The notes under the pieces are model-generated. The model was not told the DNA's origin and did not search any database. It saw only the letters and a program-made list of their open reading frames with translations. From assembly GCA_012841565.1 (NCBI GenBank), contig DUUM01000263.1, positions 1 through 5,797 on the forward strand: a stretch of 5,797 bases of DNA, given 5' to 3'. Made by a program: the position numbers and the translations under genes. This DNA is from Candidatus Epulonipiscium sp. Its GTDB lineage: Bacteria > Bacillota_A > Clostridia > Lachnospirales > Cellulosilyticaceae. Positions within the stretch are counted from its first letter, which is position 1; each line of letters begins with the position of its first letter. Of the stretch, positions 1-5,797 are shown one piece after another.

Positions 1-1385
<1,385 letters not shown>

Positions 1386-1428
1386 TTAGGTATAAGTTAT
1401 AGGTGAAAAAATAAATTTTAACAACCAT

Positions 1429-1460
1429 TAAGGTACGATTTGTTTTATAATCGTACCTTA
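1429..1460 (+). promoter_or_regulatory. Intercistronic stem-loop after the binding-protein gene (no T-tract)
   Basis: TAAGGTACGATT (1429-1440) and AATCGTACCTTA (1449-1460) are perfect 12-base inverted arms around an 8-base loop, TGTTTTAT. The sequence after it is TCTAAAAATT, with no run of T, so it does not have the form of an intrinsic terminator. It starts 43 bases past the binding-protein stop. A likely role, inferred from the malE-malF type of arrangement, is to block 3'-to-5' decay or give partial termination, so that the binding protein is made in excess of the membrane components. The rest of the 1386-1527 spacer is AT-rich and shows no promoter I can support. Confidence 0.7.
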
Positions 1461-1518
1461 TCTAAAAATTACTTACATAAATAGGTTGAAAAAGCAATGA
1501 AATTATAGGGGGGAGAAT

Positions 1519-1523
1519 GGAGG
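1519..1523 (+). promoter_or_regulatory. Ribosome binding site of the DUF2291 gene
   Basis: GGAGG lies 4 bases before ATG 1528, which is close. A second purine run, AGGGGGGAG (1507-1515), sits 12 bases before the same ATG. Either could pair with 16S rRNA. ATG 1528 is the only start that gives a normal lipoprotein signal peptide. Confidence 0.6.
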
Positions 1524-1527
1524 ACAT

Positions 1528-2160
1528 ATGAAGAAAAAATTTTTGCTCTTAGGTATTGTAATCATGTTGATGACAACAGGATGTATGAAAATTGTAAAGA
1601 TTGGTGAAGAAGATAAGTTGACAGGGGAAGTTGTATTTAGTGCAGGGGATAATGTACAAGATATATGGGAATCAGCAGCATTGCCTGAACTATATGGAAA
1701 GGCAATTGATATGCCAACATTCTTATTAGAAGCAAAAGGGGATTTTAAATCACTTGCAGATCAATATGGAAGATATTCCATGGGAACATCAGGTGAGTTA
1801 AGTTATACCGTAAAAGGAATAGGAATGGTAAAAGAAGTTAACACAGAGAAAAAAGCAGGCTATATAGATGTAGAATTAGATGGTTACACCGGAACTGAAG
1901 TCATTAGATTACAAATTGGGCCAGTATTTAAAGGTTCAGCAGTTAGAGATTCTGTTGATTTAATTAAATTTGAGGATTATAAAAATCAAGTAGATTATGC
2001 GGCAGTATCTCAAAGTATTCATGATATTATAAAAGAAACAACACTAGATCAGATAGATTATTCTTCACTTTCAGGAAAGCAAATAGAATTTACTGGATGT
2101 TTTACAGTAGATAAAGAGGATTTGGCTTTAATTACACCTGTTAGCTTAACTGTAAAATAA
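1528..2160 (+). CDS. DUF2291 family lipoprotein linked to sugar ABC importer
   Basis: A 210-residue predicted exported lipoprotein of unknown biochemical role. Residues 1-19 are a signal peptide: MKKK, then a hydrophobic core 5-15, ending MTTGC with C19 as the candidate lipidated cysteine. The -3 position is Thr rather than the usual Leu, so the lipobox is imperfect but acceptable. The mature start CMKIVKI and the block IGPVFKGSAVRDSVDLIKF (130-148), plus GKQIEFTGCF (183-192) and ITPVSL (202-207), match my memory of DUF2291. That family recurs beside RbsABC-type sugar and polyol transporters, including, I believe, the rhizobial erythritol/polyol Mpt transporter. I see no enzymatic motif and no transmembrane segment beyond the signal. 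The mature part looks rich in beta strand. It lies between the binding protein and the ATPase, 15 bp before the latter, so it is probably an accessory of this importer; a role in ligand capture, binding-protein docking or transporter assembly is only inference. Family call fairly sure, function unknown. Confidence 0.85.
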   Translation: MKKKFLLLGIVIMLMTTGCMKIVKIGEEDKLTGEVVFSAGDNVQDIWESAALPELYGKAIDMPTFLLEAKGDFKSLADQYGRYSMGTSGELSYTVKGIGMVKEVNTEKKAGYIDVELDGYTGTEVIRLQIGPVFKGSAVRDSVDLIKFEDYKNQVDYAAVSQSIHDIIKETTLDQIDYSSLSGKQIEFTGCFTVDKEDLALITPVSLTVK

Positions 2161-2161
2161 A

Positions 2162-2168
2162 GGGAGGG
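2162..2168 (+). promoter_or_regulatory. Ribosome binding site deciding the ATPase start
   Basis: GGGAGGG immediately follows the DUF2291 stop codon. It is 7 bases before ATG 2176 but only 4 before the in-frame GTG 2173, so ATG 2176 is preferred and the protein loses one residue relative to the longest reading. Confidence 0.75.
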
Positions 2169-2175
2169 TATTGTG

Positions 2176-3741
2176 ATGAATAATAAGGAAGAAGCAACGA
2201 CAAAAGTTTGTCTACATGCAGCAAATATGGATAAAATCTATCCTGGAACAAAGGCATTAGACAATGTTTGTTTCGATGTTTTAAAAGGAAAAGTAAATGT
2301 ATTAATAGGGGAAAATGGTGCTGGAAAATCCACGTTAATGAAGATTTTGGCAGGTATTGAGCAACCATCTAATGGGAAAATGTTTATGAATGATCAGGAA
2401 GTTTCTTTTAAAGATACCATTGAAGCAGGGAAACATGGTATTGGTATTATACATCAGGAATTAAGCCTATTTCCCAATCTTAATATCTATCAAAATATTT
2501 TTATGGCGAAAGAAAAAACCAAGGGGAAATTTACCCTTGATAATAAAAAACATATAGAATTAGCAAATAAAGTTTTAGCAAGATTAGAATATCCATTAGA
2601 TGTAAATACCCTAATTGGTGACTTAAAAGTAGGACAACAACAAATGATTGAAATTGCGCGAAATTTAATTCAAGATGATTTGAAAATTCTTATTATGGAC
2701 GAACCAACTTCTTCGCTTAGTCAACAAGAGGTAGATGTTTTATTTAGTCTAATGCGAGAATTAACAGCAGAAGGAATTTCAATTATATATATTTCTCATC
2801 GTTTGGAAGAAGTGATGCAAATTGGAGATCATGTAACCATATTAAGAGATGGGAAATTTGTGATTGATGCCAATGTAAAAGATATTGATATACCATGGAT
2901 TGTCAAGCATATGGTAGGGAAAGAAAAGTCTTATCCAAAGAAAACAAGAAACATTGATTGGAATAAACAAGAAACAGTTTTAGAAGTTAAAGATTTAACC
3001 CTTCCTAAAAGTGGTGGGGGATATTTACTAAATAATGTTAACTTTGAACTTAAAAAAGGTGAGATTTTTGGTATTTATGGATTAATGGGTGCAGGACGTA
3101 CAGAAGTGTTTGAATGTATTATGGGAATGAGAGTGGAACATACAGGAACCATTCTTTTGGAAGGTGATGTTTTAAAGATTAACAATGTATCGGAACAAAT
3201 TGAAAAAGGTTTTGCCCTTGTCCCAGAAGATAGACAACGTGAAGGTATTGTACAAACCTTAAATATAGGAAAAAACATTTCATTATCGAGCTTGAAAAAA
3301 TATGTAAAAGGTATCTTTGTAAATGAAAAAGAAGAAAATAACAATATTGATGAGCAAATTAAAGATATTAGGATTAAAGTAGCAGACAAGGAGTTACCGA
3401 TTTTATCCCTTTCGGGTGGTAACCAGCAAAAAGTAGTGATTGGAAAAGGCATATTAACAAATCCTAAGATATTACTGCTAGACGAACCAAGTAGAGGAAT
3501 TGATATAGGTGCGAAAACAGAAGTGTTTGATATTATTAATCAATATGCAGAAAGAGGCCTTTCCATTATTGTCATTTCATCAGAGTTAAAAGAAATTATA
3601 GCAATTGCTGACCGAGTGATGGTTTTGTCGAATGGCTTAAAAACGGACGAACTAGTAGGAGAGCAAATAAAGGAAGATAGTTTAGTTTTAGCTTCATATA
3701 AAGGGTACCAAAGGTATCAAAGTAAAAAGGAAGGGGAATAA
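2176..3741 (+). CDS. RbsA-type sugar ABC transporter ATP-binding protein (two fused nucleotide-binding domains)
   Basis: A 521-residue cytoplasmic ATPase that would power the permease encoded just downstream; the length is typical of the RbsA/XylG/MglA group. Domain 1 has a canonical Walker A, GENGAGKST (45-53), a Q-loop around IIHQELSLF, a degenerate signature KVGQQQ (151-156) and Walker B with DEPTSSL (D175, E176), followed by an ISHRLEE switch region. Domain 2 has the altered Walker A GLMGAGRT (302-309), with R308 in place of the catalytic-site Lys, a full signature LSGGNQQK (412-419), Walker B DEPSRGID (D436, E437) and VISSELKE in place of the His switch. This pairing of a good P-loop with a weak signature in one half, and the reverse in the other, is the family norm: one composite site is expected to be fully competent and one degenerate. 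The gene follows DUF2291 by 15 bp and precedes the permease by 4 bp, so translation is probably coupled. Substrate cannot be read from an ATPase. Confidence 0.95.
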   Translation: MNNKEEATTKVCLHAANMDKIYPGTKALDNVCFDVLKGKVNVLIGENGAGKSTLMKILAGIEQPSNGKMFMNDQEVSFKDTIEAGKHGIGIIHQELSLFPNLNIYQNIFMAKEKTKGKFTLDNKKHIELANKVLARLEYPLDVNTLIGDLKVGQQQMIEIARNLIQDDLKILIMDEPTSSLSQQEVDVLFSLMRELTAEGISIIYISHRLEEVMQIGDHVTILRDGKFVIDANVKDIDIPWIVKHMVGKEKSYPKKTRNIDWNKQETVLEVKDLTLPKSGGGYLLNNVNFELKKGEIFGIYGLMGAGRTEVFECIMGMRVEHTGTILLEGDVLKINNVSEQIEKGFALVPEDRQREGIVQTLNIGKNISLSSLKKYVKGIFVNEKEENNNIDEQIKDIRIKVADKELPILSLSGGNQQKVVIGKGILTNPKILLLDEPSRGIDIGAKTEVFDIINQYAERGLSIIVISSELKEIIAIADRVMVLSNGLKTDELVGEQIKEDSLVLASYKGYQRYQSKKEGE

Positions 3742-3745
3742 GGCT

Positions 3746-4798
3746 ATGAATCAAACACAAGCAAAAAACAAAATAAGTAAAAGTGATTTAATGATGCTCC
3801 TTTTAAAAGGAAGGACCTTAATTGTATTAGCTATTTTAGTTATATTTTTTAGTATAGCAAGCCATACATTTTCAACTACAAGTAGTTTATTATTGATCGC
3901 CAAGCATGTGGCTTTATATGGGATACTAGGAATTGGGATGACATATGTTATTATTACCGGAGGGATAGATCTTTCGGTAGGTGCTATTGTAGGTCTTGCG
4001 GGGATGATAGCAGGTGGACTAATTAATGAAGGACTTGTTTTAAAAATGGTTGGTTATACAATTTATTTTAATGTTCCTGCTATTGTAATCATCACTATTA
4101 TATTTGGTGCATTAGTTGGACTGGTAAATGGTTTAGTCATTACAAAATTCAATGTAGCCCCTTTTATTGCAACTTTGGGAATGATGTACATTGCACGTGG
4201 ATTTGCAATGTTACGATCAAGTGGTGCAACCTTTTCTAATATTACTGGTAAAGAAGCACTAGGCAATACAGGCTTTGAGTTTTTTGGTAGAAACATAGCA
4301 AACATACCAGTAGGGGCAATTATTCTTTTAGTAATAGCCATTATTGCAGCTATTATACTTAAAAAGACTCCTTTTGGATGGCATATATTATCGATTGGTG
4401 GAAATGAAAAAGCAGCAAGATTATCCGGTGTTAAAGTAAATAAAGTTAAGATCTTAGTTTATATGTTTTCAGGAATTTGTGCAGCAATAGTTGGTATTAT
4501 TACAGCCTCACAACTGGTAGCATCTCACCCCGCTTCAGGTCAATCATGGGAAATGAATGCAATAGCAGCTACAGTTCTTGGTGGAACATCAATGGCTGGT
4601 GGTGTTGGCACAATTGGTGGAACGATTATCGGTGCATTTGTAATAGGTGTCATAAACGATGGACTTGTTATGTGTGGTGTATCAGAATTTTGGCAAATGG
4701 TTATTAAAGGACTAGTCATTATATTTGCAGTAATTATTGATCAATTCCAACGTGGTTTACAAGCAAAGATGGCTCTGCAATTGCAAAATGAAAGTTAA
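3746..4798 (+). CDS. RbsC-type sugar ABC transporter permease (BPD_transp_2 family)
   Basis: A 350-residue integral membrane protein that forms the translocation channel, probably as a homodimer with the RbsA-type ATPase. It begins with a polar, basic cytoplasmic end (1-22). Hydrophobic segments follow at about 24-40, 48-70, 77-95, 109-132, 136-155, 188-205, 235-257, 270-283, 286-307 and 316-333, roughly the number expected for RbsC-like permeases. Family signatures are GMTYVIITGGIDLSVGA (64-80), ATLGMMYIARG (142-152), the cytoplasmic ATPase-coupling region GWHILSIGGNEKAARLSGV (211-229), and the glycine-rich AATVLGGTSMAGGVGTIGG (274-292). No interruption or truncation is visible. The start is ATG 3746, with GGGG at 3733-3736 inside the end of the ATPase gene as the likely ribosome binding site, 9 bases away. 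Only 4 bases separate it from the upstream stop. The importer class is firm; the transported compound is not determined. Confidence 0.95.
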   Translation: MNQTQAKNKISKSDLMMLLLKGRTLIVLAILVIFFSIASHTFSTTSSLLLIAKHVALYGILGIGMTYVIITGGIDLSVGAIVGLAGMIAGGLINEGLVLKMVGYTIYFNVPAIVIITIIFGALVGLVNGLVITKFNVAPFIATLGMMYIARGFAMLRSSGATFSNITGKEALGNTGFEFFGRNIANIPVGAIILLVIAIIAAIILKKTPFGWHILSIGGNEKAARLSGVKVNKVKILVYMFSGICAAIVGIITASQLVASHPASGQSWEMNAIAATVLGGTSMAGGVGTIGGTIIGAFVIGVINDGLVMCGVSEFWQMVIKGLVIIFAVIIDQFQRGLQAKMALQLQNES

Positions 4799-4829
4799 TA
4801 CATAGCCAAAAGTTTATTTTAAGCATGAA

Positions 4830-4834
4830 GGGGG
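4830..4834 (+). promoter_or_regulatory. Ribosome binding site for the GTG-started ribokinase-like gene
   Basis: GGGGG in GAAGGGGGAT lies 6 bases before GTG 4841. The surrounding 12 bases, ATGAAGGGGGAT (4825-4836), are identical to those before the binding-protein gene (375-386). No ATG in the right frame lies near this site, so a GTG start is supported. Confidence 0.8.
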
Positions 4835-4840
4835 ATATAT

Positions 4841-5737
4841 GTGAAAATATTAAACATTGGATCTTTGAACTATGATCATGTTTACTCAGTACATCATATT
4901 GTAAAACCAGGGGAAACGATTGCTTCTACTAATTTGGCTCTATTTCCAGGGGGAAAAGGGCTAAATCAGTCTATTGCCCTAGCAAGGGCCGGTGCAAAGG
5001 TATACCATGCAGGTATGGTAGGCTCCGATGGAGAGGATTTATTGGAACTTTGCAAACAAAATAATATTGATGTCAGCTATATCAAAACTATAGAAGGGCA
5101 AAGTGGGCATACCATTATTCAAGTGGATGAAAGTGGGCAAAATTGTATTTTGCTTTATGGTGGTAGCAATAGAAGGTTGACCAAGGACTACATTAATGAA
5201 GTTTTAAATGAATTTGAGGCAGGAGACTGGCTTTTGCTTCAAAATGAGGTTAGTTTTTTAGACTATATTATTGACCAGGCACATGAAAAGGGATTAAAAA
5301 TAGCACTCAATCCCTCACCTTTTGATCAGGCAGTTACAAAATGTGATTTATCTAAGGTTTCTTTATTTTTAATAAATGAAATTGAAGGAAATCAAATTAC
5401 AGGAAAATTGAAGGCAAAAGATATTCTTGATTCCATGATGAAAGACTATAAAGATTGTCAGATTGTCCTTACTTTAGGTGCAAAAGGAGCAATTTATAGG
5501 GATCAAGATAAGGAATATAGCCATGGTATTTATGATGTAAACGTGGTTGATACTACGGCAGCAGGGGATACTTTTACCGGCTACTTTATTCAATCACTCC
5601 TTGAAAATGCAACAGCTAAAGAAGGGTTAGAATTAGCATCAAAAGCATCGGCTATAGCTGTATCAAGGGCTGGGGCTGCAGCTTCTATTCCCTATATGAA
5701 GGAAGTATTGGATGCAAATCTTATCCCGAAAATTTAA
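4841..5737 (+). CDS. Ribokinase-like PfkB-family carbohydrate kinase
   Basis: A 298-residue cytoplasmic kinase, normal length for ribokinase (about 300-310), which transfers phosphate from ATP to a sugar hydroxyl. GSLNYDHVY (7-15) supplies the sugar-contact N10 and D12. FPGGKGLNQ (35-43) is PfkB signature 1, with G38, K39 and N42 equivalent to E. coli ribokinase G42, K43 and N46 by manual alignment. E136 in LLLQNEV matches its sugar-binding E143. NPSPF (157-161) and the metal/phosphate NxxE motif N179-E182 follow. VVDTTAAGDTFTGYF (235-249) is signature 2, with the anion hole and catalytic base D243. SRAGAAASIP (275-284) fits the potassium-binding loop of ribokinases. All expected catalytic residues are present, so it should be active. 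Translation starts at GTG. It is the last gene of the unit, 42 bp after the permease and 6 bp before the terminator stem. Ribose is the default guess, but other pentoses, ketoses or nucleosides are possible, and the substrate should be judged together with the binding protein. Confidence 0.92.
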   Translation: MKILNIGSLNYDHVYSVHHIVKPGETIASTNLALFPGGKGLNQSIALARAGAKVYHAGMVGSDGEDLLELCKQNNIDVSYIKTIEGQSGHTIIQVDESGQNCILLYGGSNRRLTKDYINEVLNEFEAGDWLLLQNEVSFLDYIIDQAHEKGLKIALNPSPFDQAVTKCDLSKVSLFLINEIEGNQITGKLKAKDILDSMMKDYKDCQIVLTLGAKGAIYRDQDKEYSHGIYDVNVVDTTAAGDTFTGYFIQSLLENATAKEGLELASKASAIAVSRAGAAASIPYMKEVLDANLIPKI

Positions 5738-5743
5738 AGTTAG

Positions 5744-5776
5744 AAATCTTCTTATCCTAGGATAAGAAGATTTTTT
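5744..5776 (+). terminator. Rho-independent terminator closing the operon
   Basis: AAATCTTCTTATC (5744-5756) pairs perfectly with GATAAGAAGATTT (5761-5773) around a CTAG loop, and the stem runs into T5771-5776. It starts 6 bases past the ribokinase-like stop codon. The complementary strand has only a short T-run after the stem, so termination should work mainly on the + strand. The remaining 21 bases of the window are AT-rich and hold nothing I can identify. Confidence 0.9.
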
Positions 5777-5797
5777 AAATACTAAATTTGAAATATA

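Noticed and set aside
1429..1460. Intrinsic terminator splitting the operon after the binding-protein gene
   Set aside because: The stem is strong but TCTAAAAATT follows instead of a T-run, and no convincing new promoter is visible before the DUF2291 gene.
3079..3102. Apparent loss of the Walker A lysine in the second ATPase domain (R308) as a sign of decay
   Set aside because: GLMGAGRT is the usual sequence at this place in RbsA/XylG/MglA proteins, so it is a family trait, not a mutation.
2141..4707. Open frames on the minus strand (2141-2368, 3075-3452, 4063-4341) and one on the plus strand at 4477-4707
   Set aside because: Each lies inside a confidently identified gene of a known family, has no recognisable domain, and is explained as a shadow of the true frame.

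Overview
The window is a compact sugar or polyol import and phosphorylation locus. It comes from an AT-rich, low-GC Gram-positive bacterium, most likely an anaerobic Clostridia/Lachnospiraceae-type Firmicute. The evidence is strong purine-rich Shine-Dalgarno sites (GGGGG, GGAGG, GGGAGGG), A/T-ending codons, lipoprotein signal peptides on the extracytoplasmic components, and closest protein resemblance to Firmicute families. The species cannot be named from the sequence alone.

Every gene lies on the + strand. In order they are: the C-terminal end of an FGGY carbohydrate kinase of glycerol-kinase-like type (1-315, start outside the window); a ribose-type periplasmic-binding-protein lipoprotein (393-1385); a 142-bp spacer with a strong hairpin that lacks a T-tract (1429-1460); a DUF2291 lipoprotein of unknown function (1528-2160); an RbsA-type double-ATPase subunit (2176-3741); an RbsC-type permease (3746-4798); and a ribokinase/PfkB-family kinase (4841-5737). 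A perfect-palindrome intrinsic terminator (5744-5776) closes the unit. Gaps are 4 to 142 bp with no internal terminator of standard form, so this reads as one operon whose promoter and any regulator lie upstream of the window.

The likely logic is as follows. The lipoprotein captures a sugar or polyol outside the membrane, the RbsC-type permease moves it inward using ATP hydrolysed by the RbsA-type protein, and one or both flanking kinases phosphorylate it or a derived intermediate. The exact substrate cannot be fixed. The binding protein keeps most ribose-pocket positions but differs at two by manual alignment. The combination of a glycerol-kinase-like FGGY enzyme, a DUF2291 protein and a PfkB kinase is not the classical rbsDACBK ribose operon. 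A pentose, pentitol, tetritol or branched sugar is plausible.

I see no phage, transposon, CRISPR, toxin-antitoxin, tRNA or rRNA sequence. The least explained element is the DUF2291 lipoprotein built into the transporter. The rest is a well-known family layout with an unassigned substrate.
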